A DNA stretch of 64,000 nt from Streptomyces griseofuscus (GTDB lineage Bacteria; Actinomycetota; Actinomycetes; Streptomycetales; Streptomycetaceae). The translations under genes were made by a program, and so were the position numbers. A model generated the notes under the pieces. It was given only the letters and a program-made list of their open reading frames with translations, was not told where the DNA came from and ran no database searches. Location of the stretch: positions 62,001-126,000 of the forward strand of contig NZ_CP051007.1 in the NCBI RefSeq assembly GCF_014673495.1, written 5' to 3'. Below are positions 10,201 to 21,100 of the stretch, one piece after another (within the stretch, counting starts at the first letter, position 1; every line of letters starts with the position of its first letter).

Positions 10201-12177
10201 CGCCGCGGCGATCTCGCCCTGCGAGTGTCCCGCCACGGCCGCCGGTTCCACGCCGTAGGAGCGCCACAGCGCGGCCAGGGACACCATCACGGCGAACAGC
10301 GCGGGCTGCACCACGTCGACGCGGTCGAGTCCGGGGGCGCCGGGCTGCTGCCGCAGCACCGCGGCCACCGACCAGTCCTGCCAGGGGGCCATCGCCTCGT
10401 CGCAGGCCCGGATCGTCTCGGCGAACACCGGGGACCAGGCCAGCAGGTCGGCGCCCATGCCCGCCCACTGGGAGCCCTGGCCGGGGAAGAGGAACACGGC
10501 GGAGCGCCCGCCCGATTCGACGGTGCCCGTGAGGCGTGCCGCACCGGCGGCCACCTCGCGCATCCCGTGCAGCGCGAGGTCGCGGGAGCCGGCCACGACC
10601 ACCGCGCGGTGCTCGTGCCGGGCCCGTGCGGTGGCCAGCGTCAGGCCGATGCCGGGCAGTTCGGCGTCGGTGTCCGCGAGCACGTCGGACAGCCGCCGTG
10701 CCTGGGCGCGCAGGGCCTCCTCGCTGCGGGCCGAGACGACCAGCGGCACCGGGTGCTGCGGCGTGGCCGGCCGCGGGGCCGCGCGTTCGCCGGTCTCCTC
10801 GGGTGCGGGGGCTTCCTGGAGGACGACGTGGGCGTTGGTGCCGCTGATGCCGAACGCCGACACGGCGGCGTACCGGGGCCGTTCGCCGCGCGGCCAGTGC
10901 TGCTCCTCGGCGAGCAGCGCGACCGCGCCCGAGGACCAGTCGACGTGCGGCGAGGCCTCCTCGGCGTGGAGGGTCCTGGGCAGCCGCTCGTGCCGGAGGG
11001 CGAGCACCATCTTGAGCACGCCGACCGCGCCGGCGGCGCCCTGGGTGTGGCCGATGTTCGACTTCGCCGAGCCGAGCCACAGCGGCCGCTGCGGGCCGCG
11101 GCCCCGGCCGTAGGTGTCGAGCAGGGCGTGGGCCTCGATGGGGTCGCCGAGGGTGGTGCCGGTGCCGTGCGCCTCGACCGCGTCGACATCGCCGGGGGCC
11201 ACGCCCGCGTTGGCCAGGGCCTGTTCGATGACCTTGCGCTGGGCGGCTCTGCTGGGTGCGGCCAGGCCGTTGCTGGCGCCGTCCTGGTTGATGCCGGTGC
11301 CGCGGACGACGGCGAGCACGGTGTGCCCGCGGCGCCGGGCGTCCGACAGGCGCTCCAGGAGGAGCACCGCGACGCCCTCGCCGAAGCCGAAGCCATCGGC
11401 GCCCGCGCCGAACGCCTTGGATCGGCCGTCGGCGGCGAGGGCGCGCTGCCGGGCGAAGTCGACGAACACCTCGGGGCCGGCCATCACCGCGGCGCCGCCC
11501 ACGATCGCGAGGCCGCACTCGCCGCGGCGCAGCGACGCCACCGCCAGGTGCAGGGCCACGAGGGAGGAGGAGCAGGCCGTGTCCAGGGTGATGGCGGGGC
11601 CTTCGAGACCGAGGGTGTAGGCGATCCGGCCGGAGGCGACGGAGGGCGCCGCGCCGGTGACCGTGTAGCCCTCGGCGTCCTCGGCGGAGCCGCCGGTGTC
11701 GCCGTAGCCGTGCCGGGCGACGCCGAGGAACACCCCGGTGTCGGTGCCGCGCAGGCTGTGCGGGTCCAGTCCGGCGTTCTCGATCAGCTCCCAGCTCGTC
11801 TCCAGCAGAAGGCGCTGCTGGGGGTCCATCGCGGCGGCCTCGCGCGGGGAGACGCCGAAGAAGGCGGCGTCAAATTCGCCCGCGCGCTCCAGGAACGCGC
11901 CGGTGCGCACGTAGGTGGTGCCGGGGTGGTCGGGGTCCGGGTGGTAGAGGCCGGTCAGGTCCCAGCCGCGGTCCTCGGGGAAGGCGGACAGCCGTTCCTC
12001 GCCCGCCGCCAGCACCTCCCAGAAGGCCTCGGGGGTCTCGATCCCGCCGGGCAGCCGGCAGGCCGTGCCGACGATCGCGACCGGGTCGGCCTCCAGCTCG
12101 TGGATGCGCCGCCGGGCCGCTCGCAGGTCCAGGGTGGCCCGGCGCAGGTATGAAGCGACCTTGTCGTTGTCCGTCAC
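1207..12177 (-). CDS. Type I modular PKS, modules 3 and 4 (KS-AT-KR0-ACP, KS-AT-DH-ER-KR-ACP)
   Basis: 3656 residues, DEBS2-like. After an N-terminal docking helix, module 3 has KS (active Cys ~200), AT (GHSQGE ~650, YASHS ~751, methylmalonyl type), a KR whose NADPH loop is degenerate (TGADSPIG ~1147) and ACP (LGLDS ~1444). Module 4 has KS (Cys ~1680), AT (GHSQGE ~2150, YGSHS ~2254, probably methylmalonyl), DH (HAVGGETLLP ~2459, matching HxxxGxxxxP, and HPVLLDAAAQ ~2620), ER (HAAATGVGMAA ~3032), KR (TGGTGTLA ~3215, YAAAN ~3359) and ACP (LGFDS ~3520). A C-terminal docking segment ends in DDEELFALLDQRFG. Module 3 should leave a ketone and module 4 a fully reduced methylene, as at C9 and C7 of erythronolide. 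The start is GTG, with an AAGGA site upstream, 12 nt after the previous PKS gene. Confidence 0.96.
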   Translation of the reverse strand: MTDNDKVASYLRRATLDLRAARRRIHELEADPVAIVGTACRLPGGIETPEAFWEVLAAGEERLSAFPEDRGWDLTGLYHPDPDHPGTTYVRTGAFLERAGEFDAAFFGVSPREAAAMDPQQRLLLETSWELIENAGLDPHSLRGTDTGVFLGVARHGYGDTGGSAEDAEGYTVTGAAPSVASGRIAYTLGLEGPAITLDTACSSSLVALHLAVASLRRGECGLAIVGGAAVMAGPEVFVDFARQRALAADGRSKAFGAGADGFGFGEGVAVLLLERLSDARRRGHTVLAVVRGTGINQDGASNGLAAPSRAAQRKVIEQALANAGVAPGDVDAVEAHGTGTTLGDPIEAHALLDTYGRGRGPQRPLWLGSAKSNIGHTQGAAGAVGVLKMVLALRHERLPRTLHAEEASPHVDWSSGAVALLAEEQHWPRGERPRYAAVSAFGISGTNAHVVLQEAPAPEETGERAAPRPATPQHPVPLVVSARSEEALRAQARRLSDVLADTDAELPGIGLTLATARARHEHRAVVVAGSRDLALHGMREVAAGAARLTGTVESGGRSAVFLFPGQGSQWAGMGADLLAWSPVFAETIRACDEAMAPWQDWSVAAVLRQQPGAPGLDRVDVVQPALFAVMVSLAALWRSYGVEPAAVAGHSQGEIAAAYVAGALTLEDAARLVVLRSRLLRSLAGKGAMAAVALDEAAVRELLVPYAGAVEVAAVNGPASVVVSGEPAAVDSLVADCAGRGARARTIDVDYASHSAQMEEVREELAAALRDLRPGRARVPFYSTVTGRPMDGGELDAGYWYRNLREPVRLHDVVRLLADAHHDTFIEVSPHPVLAATVEETLEAAGREPGAALALGTLRRGAPGPESFLTFAASAHVEGVDVRWQPAFGDDARPVALPTYPFQRKHYWTAPAGPARATGGVTYRVSWTPLPAPEPADARGPWLIVGPAASPAWAGLLPAAVREAGGTPLECALDPGLDRAGAAAALTAALAGTTGVRGVLSLLAADESDHPGRPGVPAGAVATLTLAQALADAGVDAPLWCLTRGAVQTDEDDGIGSYAQNAVHGLGRVAGLELGRRWGGVLDLPHPDGADAALLGRVPGLLAGAHAAEDHLALRPGGLYGRRLVPVRTPATTDGTGPRLHGTVLLTGADSPIGARLARWAADSGADHLLLVGEADEELLNALRERGTTATRCAADEDALRAAVEAAPHDISTVVHAATRTEFGPVLATDPEDFAATLQAKTGLALTLAAVLDGRPVEREIHCSSVAGVWGGAGMAGYAAGSACLDAFAAHRRAQGHPSTAVAFSPWALPGTVPSAPQAAQRGLRGLSADRALAALTSALDSGESAVAVSDVDWPAFAAGFGAVRPTALFAEISEARETAEPPAAPAAPDGSPAADLAARLTARTPAQREELLIGVVAEATAAVLGHDSAEDVSARRAFTELGLDSLGSVQLRKRLSAATGLRLPASLVFDHPTVTRLARHLLSLLAADSGPELAAAVGSAPPSAEDEPIAIVGMSCRFPGGIGSPEELWRAVVDGQDLTGELPRDRGWELGALYHPDPDHPGTSYSDRGGFLADAAGFDAEFFGITPREALAMDPQQRLMLEVAWEAVERGGIDPDALRGSRVGVFVGSNGQSYMPLLRGEADRVEGYQGLGNSASVLSGRLAYTFGWTGPALTVDTACSSSLVGIHLAIRALRDGECAMALAGGVTVICDPYTFVDFSRQRGLAADGRCKPFSAQADGFGLAEGAGALLLEPLSRAIESGHPVLAVLRGSAVNQDGASNGLAAPNGPAQEEVIRQALADARLSAADIDLVEAHGTGTRLGDPIEAGALQATYGAPRARPLALGSVKSNIGHTQAAAGVAGVIKAVLAMRHGVIPRSLHAEELSPEIDWSPGTIRVQRENEDWPAGPRVRRAGVSSFGVSGTNAHVVLEEAPAVPESAPAGAEAAPVLPEAVAANVAAPAGRPGGRGLAADTAALVLSARTPSAVRAQAGALAALLRTSPATPLADTARTLATGRTRLDIRAAVLGDDRDSVCAALDALAAGEAAADVVPPRTAAPRKAVLVFPGQGSQWAGMAADLLSQSEIFAAAMADCAAALAPYTDWDLLATLRGDGPEDAFERPDVVQPLLFAVMVSLAALWRAHGVEPAAVVGHSQGEIAAACVAGALTLDTAAKVVALRSKVLGELNGQGGMASVTAAPGELREALAPWDGRLSVAAVNGPRSLVVAGEAAALDEFLGSPRAEEMSPRRIAVGYGSHSPQVAQVEQRLADVLGTVPARSAAVPFCSTVTGAPLDTAGLDAAYWYRNLRGTVRLDQAVRTLMEQGFDTFVEVSPHPVLLPGIEQTAEDLGRDVVTLASLRRDRPGARTFLRNLLEAHADGLPVDLLPALEPGGTAELPTYPFEHTSYWPRPCRTRADAAPSGMDSVAHPVLSAALETPDGGHVLTGRITLGDQPWLADHAVGGETLLPGSALVDLALTAGRHAGTPAVAELVLCAPLLPGAATAVRVTVGAPAADGTRTVDIHARDTDAPGTPWTRHATGVLGEAAPPPATPAVWPPADARPINLDAAYARLADRGYGYGPAFRALRAAWQRGAEVFAEAELPAAAGPDDAESAGYLLHPVLLDAAAQTLGLGPLADRDGAFLPFSWTGTTLYASGATTIRVSAAPAGADAMSLSVTDPAGAPVAVVSAVTVRPAGGEPGPRAGEETGADDLYHLTWRPLPETTGRAVGCATIGGPCGLGKDHPDLAALAAAVAAGEPEPEAVVVPCRPWQAADPAGSVRESVLHAAGLVRQWLDAPERTGRLVFLTRNAVSTGPADTAADPAQAAVWGLVRSAQAESPGNFALVDIADGADPAVLAALPAVLDHPQLAVRGDLALVPRLASTRTAPALLPPRTPARLEPAGTSLDALAFAAAPDAGRQPGPGEVRVELRACGVNFRDVLIALGMYPGAAVMGTEGAGVVTAVGPDVTGVAVGDRVMGLFEGAFGPVAVTDHRLVTPVPPGWSTTEAAALPIAFTTAHYALHDLAGVRPGQAVLVHAAATGVGMAAVRLARLAGAEVFATASPAKQGVLRSLGLDDDHIASSREPGFGRRFRAVRGGRGMDVVVNSLTGALLDESAELLAEGGAFVEMGKTDLRDADRFRGRYLPFDLAEAGADRLGAILAEVASLAAGGELGRQTVTAWPLQRASAALQHMSTGRHTGKLVLVQPAPLDPEGTVLVTGGTGTLARLLARHLVTEHGVRHLLLLGRRGPDAPGAARFEAELGELGATVTTRACDVSDRAALAAALDGIPAGHPLTGVVHTAGVLADGLAASLGEDELGTVLAPKADAAWHLHELTADREPNFFVLFGSGASVLAGPGQGAYAAANAALDALARYRQARGLPATSLGWGLWEEASGLTGALDERDTRRMARAGMRPLPTARALALFDLAIRRGDAVAYPLHLDTARAQGAQDAPEVLRGLLHTPLRRAARDQSGGDGLAARLAPLPRPDRLAALTHAVQAQAAAVAGYDTADAVAARRQFKDLGFDSLASVELRNRLGSALGLRLPSTLVFDHPTPEAVAVFVDGRLFAGADAAGAPAPEPGRSVAEHLAALEAVLEGWQEAGEDTAGERRAIGARLTALSDRWSAVAAGDSRTAVDTVDDEELFALLDQRFGEGNEER

Positions 12178-12189
12178 CGTCTGTGTCCT

Positions 12190-15100
12190 TTACCTGTTCG
12201 CTGTCGGCTGTTCGTTGTCGCCCAGTTCGTGGCCGAGGGCCTCCAGCAGTTCGTCGAATCCGGCCTCGGCGAGATCCGGCTCCGGGGTGTGCGGGGGGCG
12301 GAGGTCGCCGTCGTGCCGGGTGCCGGGCGTACCGGCCCGCAGGGCGGTCAGTACGCGGTCGAGGTGCTGGGCCAGTTCGGCGCGCCGCTCGGCGGGCACG
12401 TCGGCGAGTCCGGCTTCGAGGCGGTCCAGTCCGTCGCGGACGGCCGTGGCGAGGTCCTCGTCGTGCGGGTCCGCGCACAGCTGGGAGCGCAGGTGGTCGG
12501 CCAGGGCGGCGGGGTTGGGGTGGTCGAAGACGAGGGTCGTGGGCAGGGCGAGCCCGGTGGCCTCGGCCAGGCTCTTGCGCAGGCGTACGGCGGCGAGCGA
12601 GTCGAAGCCGAGGGTGCGGAAGGCGGTGTCGACCGCCACCGCGCGGGTGTCCTGGTGGCCGAGGACCGCGGCGGCGTGGGAGCGCACCAGCCGGGTCAGT
12701 TCCTGGTGCTGTTCGCTCGGGGGCCGGCCGGCGAGCCGGTCGCGCAGGGTCGCTCCCGCCGCCGGTTCCGGCCGCGCGGGGGCGGCGGGCCGGGCCGAGG
12801 GGACCGTGTCGAGCAGGGGGCGCGCGCGCAGGGCGGTGTAGGTCTCGGTGAACCGCGGCCAGTCGACGTCGGCGACGACCACGGCGGTCTCGGCCCCGGC
12901 CAGCACCGTCTCCAGCGCGTCGAGCGCCCGCTCCCCCGGCATGGGGCGCACGCCCTGGTCCCGGAGCCGGGCGACGGCCTGCGCGTCGTCCGCCATGCCG
13001 CCCTCCGCCCACAGTCCCCAGGCCACGGACGTCGCGGCGAGGCCGCGGGCGCGGCGGTGCTGGGCGAAGGCGTCGAGGAAGGCGTTGCCCGCCGCGTACG
13101 CGCCCTGTCCGGCGCTGCCCCACACGGCGGCGCCGGAGGAGAACAGCAGGAACAGGCTCAGGCCGGGGCAGGCGTGCGCGAGGTTGCGCGCGCCGTCCAC
13201 CTTGGCGGCGAGGACCGTACGGAACTCCTCGCGGGTCATCTCCCGTACGGCGCTCTGCTGGTTCACTCCGGCGGCGTGCACCACGCCGGTGATCGTCGCG
13301 CCGTCCGCGCGCAGTCCGCCGGTCAGCGCGGCCACCTGCTCGGGGACGCTGACGTCGCAGGCGTGCACGGTGACGCGAGCGCCGAGTCCGGTGAGTTCGG
13401 CAACCAGTTCGGGGACGCCCGGTGCCGCCGCGCCCCGGCGGCTGACCAGGGCCAGGTGCTGGGCGCCCCTGGCCGCCAGCCGGCGCGCGGTGAGCGCGCC
13501 AAGGCCGCCGGTGCCGCCCGTGACGAGGATCGTGCCCTGCGGCACCAGGCCGTCCGCGGGGGCCGGCATGCGGTCCGCGCCGGGTGCGGCGGGCAGCAGC
13601 CGCCGCGCGAGCACGGCCTGTGCCCGGATGGCGAGTTGGTCCTCCGTGCCGGTCAACGCACGGGCGAACAGGGCGCGTTGGGTCTCTGTCGCCTCCGGTG
13701 GCAGGTCCACGAGGCCGGTGTGCCGGGCGCCGCGTTCGAGGGCGGCCGCCTGGCCGAGGCCCCAGACCTGCGCCCCGGCCGGGCAGGTCACCGGGTCGTC
13801 CGCGCCGGTGCCGACGGCGCCGCACGTCGCCAGCCAGACGGGCGTGTCGGCGTCCGCCGCGGCCAGTTCGCGCAGCAGGCCGAGCGTGGCCTCGGCGCCG
13901 GTGTCCGCGTCGTCGAGGGCCAGCAGGGAGAGCACGCCCGCGTAGGCGCCGGACGCCGCCTCGGTGGCGAGGGCGTCGCGGACGGCGGTGGTCAGGGCCT
14001 GCGGGTCGTCGAGCGGGACGGTGACCGGGTGCGGCCGGGCCCCGTGTTCGGCGAGGGCGGTGGCGGCTGCCTCGTACCAGACCGGCCGGCCGGGGCCGGT
14101 GCCGGACGGGGCGGGCAGCAGGAGCAGCCAGCGGCCGGCCGGGCCGGCGGAGGCGTCCGTGACGGCGGTCTCCTGCCAGCCGATGCGGTAGCGCCAGCCG
14201 GCGTCCGGCCGCGACGGCCCGGTCGCGTCGGGCATCAGCCAGTACCGCTGGTGTTCGAAGGGGTACGTCGGCAGGTCGGCCGGTTCGGCGTCGCCGAGCA
14301 CGGTCCGCCAGTCCACCGTGACGCCGTTGACGTGCGCCTCGGCCAGGGCGGACAGGAAGCGTTCGGGCGTGTCGTCGTCGCGCTGGACGGAGCCCAGTAC
14401 GGCGCTGGTGTCCCCGAGCGTGTCCTGCATGCTGCCGTTCAGCACCGGGTGGGGGCTCACCTCGACGAACACGTCGTGGCCCGCCGCCGCGAGCGCCTCG
14501 ACCGCGGCCTCGAACTCCACGGTGTGGCGCAGGTTGTCGAACCAGTAGCCGGCGTCGAGCTCGGGTCCTTCGACGAAGGCGCCCCGCAGGGTGGAGTAGA
14601 GGGGAACGGCGGGTGTGCGCGGGACGATGCCGGACAGCGGTGCGGTGACCGCGTCCCGCAGGGGCTCCATATGGGAGGTGTGCGAGGCGTAGTCGACGGG
14701 GAGTATCCGCGCGTCGACGCCCGCCGCGGCACAGGTGTCCCGGAAGCCGCGCACCGCCTCGGGGTCACCGGCCACCACGACGGCGCCAGGGCCGTTGACC
14801 GTGGCCAGCTCCGGTGCGCCGGGCGCGCCGCCGAGCAGTTCCTCGGCGCTTGCGCGGCCGGTGCGCAGCGACATCATGGCGCCGGGGCCGGCGAGTTCGG
14901 CCAGGGCCTGGGCCCGCAGTGCCACCACCCGCGCCGCGTCCGGCAAGGACAGCGCCCCCGCCACACACGCCGCCGCGATCTCGCCCTGCGAATGCCCCAC
15001 CACCGCATCCGGCTCCACGCCGCACGCCCGCCACAACCGCGCCAGCGACACCATCACCGCGAACAGCACCGGCTGCACCACCTCCACCCGGTCCAGCCCC

Positions 15101-18100
15101 GGAGCCCCCTCCACACCCCGCACCACATCCACCACCGAGAAACCCGCCACCTCCGCCAGCGCCGCATCACACTCCGCCAACGCCTGTGCGAAAACCGGCA
15201 CATCGAGCAGCCCGCGGCCCATCCCCACCCACTGCGACCCCTGACCGGGAAACACCCACACCACACGACGACCCCCACCACCCACACCCGTGACCAGACC
15301 GGGAGCCGGCAACCCCTCCGCGAGGGCGCGCAGGGTGCCCGTGGCGTCCGCCACGCCGCGCGCGAGGGCCACGGCCCGCCGGTCGAAGTGCTGCCGTGCC
15401 CCGGTGAGGGTCCCGGCCGCGTCCCGCAGCACCGTGTCCTGATGCTGCGTCAGGTGTTCGGCCAGGCGGCGGGACTGGGCGGCCAGCGCGGTCTCCGTAC
15501 GCGCCGACACCACCAGCGGCACCACACCCGCCGCCTCCAGCACCCCCACCGGCCCGCCCGCAGCACCGGCCTCCACCGGCAACGACGGCGCCTCCTCCAC
15601 GATCACATGCGCGTTCGTCCCGCTCACCCCGAACGCCGACACCCCCGCACGCCGCACCCGCCCACCGGACGGCCACGCACGCGCCTCCCCGAGCACCCGC
15701 ACCCCACCCGAAGACCAGTCCACATGCGACGACGGCACCCCCGCATGCAACGACCCCGGCAACACACCCCGCCCCAGCGCCAGCACCATCTTGATCACAC
15801 CCACCGCACCCGCCGCCGCCTGCGCATGCCCGATGTTCGACTTCACCGACCCCAGCCACAACGGCCGACCCGGATCACGCCCCTGCCCATACGTCGCCAG
15901 CAGCGCCTGCGCCTCGATCGGATCACCCAGCGCCGTCCCCGTCCCATGACCCTCCACGACGTCGACGTCCGCGCCCGAGATCCCGGCGGCCTGCCAGGCG
16001 CGCCGGATCACCCGCTGCTGCGCGGGGCCGCTCGGCGCCGCGAGCCCGTTGCTGGCTCCGTCCTGGTTGACCGCGCTGCCCCGGACCACGGCGAGCACCC
16101 GGTGCCCCCGCTGCCGCGCCTGCGAGAGCCGCTCCAGCACCAGCAGGGCCACACCCTCGCCCATGCCGAAGCCGTCGGCGTCGTCGGAGTACGCCTTGCA
16201 CCGCCCGTCCGCCGCCAGCGCCCCCTGCCGCGAGAACTCCGTGAACACCTCCGGACCCGCCATCACCGACACCCCACCGGCCACCGCCAGCGAGCACTCC
16301 CCGTCCCGCAACGACCGCGCCGCCAGATGCAACGCCACCAACGACGACGAACACGCCGTGTCCACCGTCAACGCCGGCCCCTCCAAGCCGAGCAGGTACG
16401 CGACCCGGCCGGAGGCGACACTGGCGGTGCTGCCGGTGAGGAGATAGCCCTCGACCTCGTCCCGGCCCTCCACCGGGCCCGCCGCGTACCCCTGGTGGGA
16501 CATGCCGACGAACACGCCGGTGTCGCTGCCGCGCAGGGTTTCCGGCCGGATGCCCGCCCGTTCGAGCGCCTCCCAGGTCGCCTCCAGCACCTGGCGCTGC
16601 TGCGGGTCCATCGCCAGCGCCTCACGCGGGCTGATCCCGAAGAACGCCGCGTCGAAGCCTCCCGCGTCGTCGAGGAAGTTGCCTTGCGGGCGGCCGGTAC
16701 CGGTGCCCGGCGCGGCGCGCCGCTCCCAGCCCCGGTCGTCCGGCGCCGCGCCGGCCGCGTCGCGGCCGGCGGCGACGAACTCCCACAGGTCCTCCGGGGA
16801 ACCGATGCCACCGGGCAGCCGGCAGGCCATGCCCACGATCACCACCGGGTCGTCCCCGCCGTCCCCGCCGGACCCGCCGGACCCGGAACCGGCGACCCCG
16901 GCCGCGGGCTCGGGCCGCGCCCCGCCGAAGAGTTCGGCCTCCAGGCGCAGGGCGACGGCCCGCGCGTGCGGGTGGTCGTACACCAGGGTGGTGGGCAGCC
17001 GCAGGCCGGTCGCGGCCGTGAGCCGGTTGCGCAGTTCCACGGAGGCCAGCGAGTCGAACCCGAGTTCCGTGAACGCCCGGTCCGCGGGGACCCGTTCCGC
17101 GTCCCGGTGCCCCAGTACCGAGGCGGCGTGCCGGCGGACCAGGTCCAGCAGCGCGCGTCCGCGCTCGGCGGCGGGCAGCTCCGCGAGGCCGCCGGCCGGG
17201 CCCGCGGGTGCGCCGTGCTCCCGGCGCAGCGCCTCGTGTGCGTGCCGGGCCTCGGGCAGCGCGTCGAACAGCCGGGTGGGCCGCTGCGCGGTGTACGCGA
17301 GCAGGAAGCGCTCCCAGTCGACCCCGATGATCACCGGGCAGACCTCCGCCCGGTCCAGTGCCGTCCGCAGCGCGTCGAGGGCCTCGGGCGCGGCCATCTC
17401 GACGACGCCGTGCCGGCGGAAGCGCTCCGCCACGGGGCCCTCCGCCATGCCGCTGCCGGCCCAGGTCCCCCAGGCCACCGAGGTGGCGGGCAGCCCGTCG
17501 GCGCGCCGCCGGCGGGCCAGGCCGTCCAGGTAGGCGTTGCCCGGCGCGTAGCAGCCCAGGCCCGGCGCGCCGAACGCGGAGGCGAAGGAGGAGAACAGGA
17601 CGAACGCGGTCAGGGGCGCGTCCGCGGTGAGTTCGTGCAGGTTCCTGGCGCCCAGGGTCTTGGCGCGGCCGGCCTGTTCGATCCGCTCTCCGGTCAGGGT
17701 GTCGAGGGTGCCGTCGTCCAGGGTGGCCGCGGTGTGGAACACCGAGGTCAGGGGCTGGTCCGCGGGCAGCGCCGCCAGGAGCGAGCGCAGCGCCTCGCGG
17801 TCGGTGACGTCGCAGGCCGCGAGGGTCACCGCGGAGCCGAGGGCGCGCAGTTCGGCGGCCAGTTCGCCGGCTCCCGGAGCCTCGGGGCCGCTGCGGCTGA
17901 CGAGGACGATGTGCGGGGCGCCGTGCTGCGCGAGCCACCGGGCGACGTTGCGGCCGATGCCGCCGGTGCCGCCGGTGACCAGCGCCGTACCGGTGGGCTC
18001 CCAGCCGCCGGGCGCGGTCCGGGGTGCGGCCCGCTTCCAGCGGCGCGCGAACACCCCGGCGGGCCGCAGGGCGAGCTGGTCCTCACCGCTGCCGCCGGTC

Positions 18101-21100
18101 AGCACCCCGGCGAGCGACCGGGTGAGCTCGGCGGTGGAACCGGCGGGCACGTCGATCAGACCGCCCCACAGGCCGGGGTGTTCGAGGGCGATGACCCGCC
18201 CCAGTCCCCACAGGGCCTCCCGCGCGGGGTCACCGGGGCGCTCGTCCGCCGAGGTGACCTGGACGTCTTCGGTGAGGCACCACAGCAGGCCGTCGAGTCC
18301 GGAGCCGGCGAGGGCGCGGGCGAGGGCGACGGTGCCGCCGAGCGAGGGCAGGCCGAGGGGGGTCGCGGCGCCCTCCCCCCGCTCGTCCACGGCCAGCAGC
18401 GAGAGCACCCCGATCCGGTCCGCGCCCTCGGCGGCGCGGAGCAGCTCCAGCGCGAGCGCGTCCGGCGCCGGCGCCCCGGCGACCACGAGGTCCGTGACGG
18501 TCGCGCCGGCCACTTCGAGTGCGGCGCGCGCCGCCCGCGCGGCCGGTTCCGCGGCCCCGTCGTACCGGACCAGGAGCCAGCGGCGCGGGCCGGTGGCGGC
18601 GGGTTCCGGTGCGGATATGCGCTGCCAGTCGATGCGGTAGCGCAGCGCGTCGGCCGCGTCGTGCGCCGTCCCGCTCGGGGCCGTGGCCTGCGGCGCGGGC
18701 TCCAGCCAGTGGCGTTCGCGCTGGAACGGCGCGGTGGGCAGCGGCACCGCGCGGGCCGCCGTGCCGAGGAACACCGACTCCCAGCGCACTGGTACGCCGG
18801 CGGTCCAGGCCGTCGCCAGGGCGTGGGCGAAGTCCTCCGCTCCCCCCTGGCCGCGGCGCAGGGTGCCGACCGCCGCCAGGTCCGCCCCGGCGTCCTGCCC
18901 GGTCTCCTCGATGGCGGTGGTGAGCACGGGGTGGGCGCTGACCTCGATGAAGGTCCGGTATCCCTGTTCCGTGAGCGCCCTTACGGCCGGTTCGAGGCGT
19001 ACGGTCTCGCGGAGGTTGCGGAACCAGTAGGCGCCGTCCAGTGCCGCGGGGGCCGCCCAATCGCCGGTCACCGTGGAGTAGAAGGGCACGGCGCCGCCGG
19101 GCAGCGGCTCGATGTCCGCCAGTTCCTCGTGCAGGGCGGTGCGGGCGTCGTCCATGTGCGCGGTGTGCGACGCGTAGTCGACGGGCAGGCGCCTGGCCCG
19201 TACGCCCTCGGCGCCGAGGGCGGCGAGGAGGTGGTCCAGGTCGTCGTCGGGTCCGGCCACCACCACCGAGCGCGGCCCGTTCAGCGCGGCGGTCTCCAGC
19301 CGGCCGTCGTAGCGGGCGATCCGCTCCGCCAGGTCGGCGGCGGTCGCGGCGACCGCGGCCATGCCGCCGCCGCCCCGCATCCCGGCGATGACGCGGCTGC
19401 GGACGGCCACCAGCCGGGCGGCGTCGTCGAGGGAGAGCGCACCGGCGACGCAGGCGGCGGCGATCTCGCCCTGGGAGTGCCCGATCACCGCGGCCGGTTC
19501 CACGCCGTGGGCCCGCCACAGCGCCGCCAGCGACACCATGACCGCGAAGAGGACGGGCTGCACCACGTCGACGCGGTCGCTGGACAGGTCGGCGTCGGGG
19601 CGGCCGGCCGCGGCGGCGGCCTCCGCGCGCAGGAAGGGGAGGACGGAGAAGTCCAGGTGCGGCCGCAGGGCCGCGGCGCATTCGTCCAGGGCGCGCGCGA
19701 ACACCGGCGAGCTGTCGTAGAGCGCCACCGCCATGCCGGCCCACTGCCAGCCCTGGCCGGGGAAGACGAAGACGGGCGAGGCTCCCGGCCGGGCCGTGCC
19801 CGTGACGACGCCCTCGGTGCCGCCTCCGGCCAGCTCGTCGAGCGCGTCCAGCGCCGCGTCGTACCCGCCGGGCACGAACGCGGCCCGGTGGCGCGCCGCC
19901 GCCCTGGTGGTGGCCAGCGAGAACGCCACGTCCGCGGGGGTGTGGCCGGGCTGTTCGCGCAGGTGCGCGGCGAGCCGGCCGGCCTGGTCCCGCAGCGCGG
20001 CCTCGCTGTGCGCGGACACGACCCACGGCGCCACGATCCGGGCCCGCCGGTCCGGGGCGGCGCCCTGCCCGGCAGAGGAGCCGGCGGCCCGGACGTCGCG
20101 TGGTGCCTCTTCGAGGACGACGTGCGCGTTGGTGCCGCTGATGCCGAAGGACGAGACGCCCGCGCGGCGCGGGCGGGCGGCGCCGGCCCACGGGACCGGT
20201 TCGCTCAGCAGCCGCACCTCGCCGCGGGACCAGTCCACTTCCGTGGAGGGGCGGTCGGCGTGCAGGGTGCGCGGCAGCGTGCCGTGGCGCATCGCGAGCA
20301 GCATCTTGATGACGCCCGCCACACCGGCGGCGGCCTGGGTGTGGCCGATGTTGGACTTGACCGAGCCCAGCCACAGCGGGCGGCCGGCGGGGCGGTCCGC
20401 TCCGTACGCCTCGATCAGGGCCCGCGCCTCGATCGGGTCGCCGAGCCGGGTGCCGGTGCCGTGCGCCTCGACCGCGTCCACGTCGGCCGCGGACAGTCCG
20501 GCCTCGGCGAGCGCCTGCCGGATCACGCGGGCCTGGGCCCGGCCGCTGGGCGCGGACAGCCCGTTGCTCGCGCCGTCCTGGTTGACCGCCGCCGCGCGGA
20601 TCAGGCCCAGCACGGGGTGGCCCAGGCGCCGGGCGTCGGACAGCCGCTCCAGCAGCAGCATTCCGGCGCCCTCCGCCATCCCGAAGCCGTCGGCGTCGGC
20701 GGAGAAGGCCTTGCACCGGCCGTCGGGGGCGAGCGCGCCGAGCCTGCTGAAGTCGACGAGCATGCCGGGTGCCGGCATCACGGTCGCGCCGCCGGCCAGC
20801 GCCAGGTCCGTCTCGCCCGTGCGCAGGGAGCGGCAGGCGAGCTGGAGGGCGACGAGCGAGGAGGAGCAGGCCGTGTCCACGGTGAGGGCCGGCCCCTCCA
20901 GGCCCAGGGTGTAGGCGATCCGTCCGGAGGCGACGCTGGTGGTCGTGCCGGTCACCAGATAGCCGCCGACGTCCTTGCCGCCGTCGGCGAGGCGTGGGCC
21001 GTACTCCTGCGCGATGACGCCGGTGAACACGCCGGTGGGCGTGCCGCGCACCGACTCGGGGGAGATACCGGCCCGTTCGAGCGCCTCCCAGCCGGTCTCC

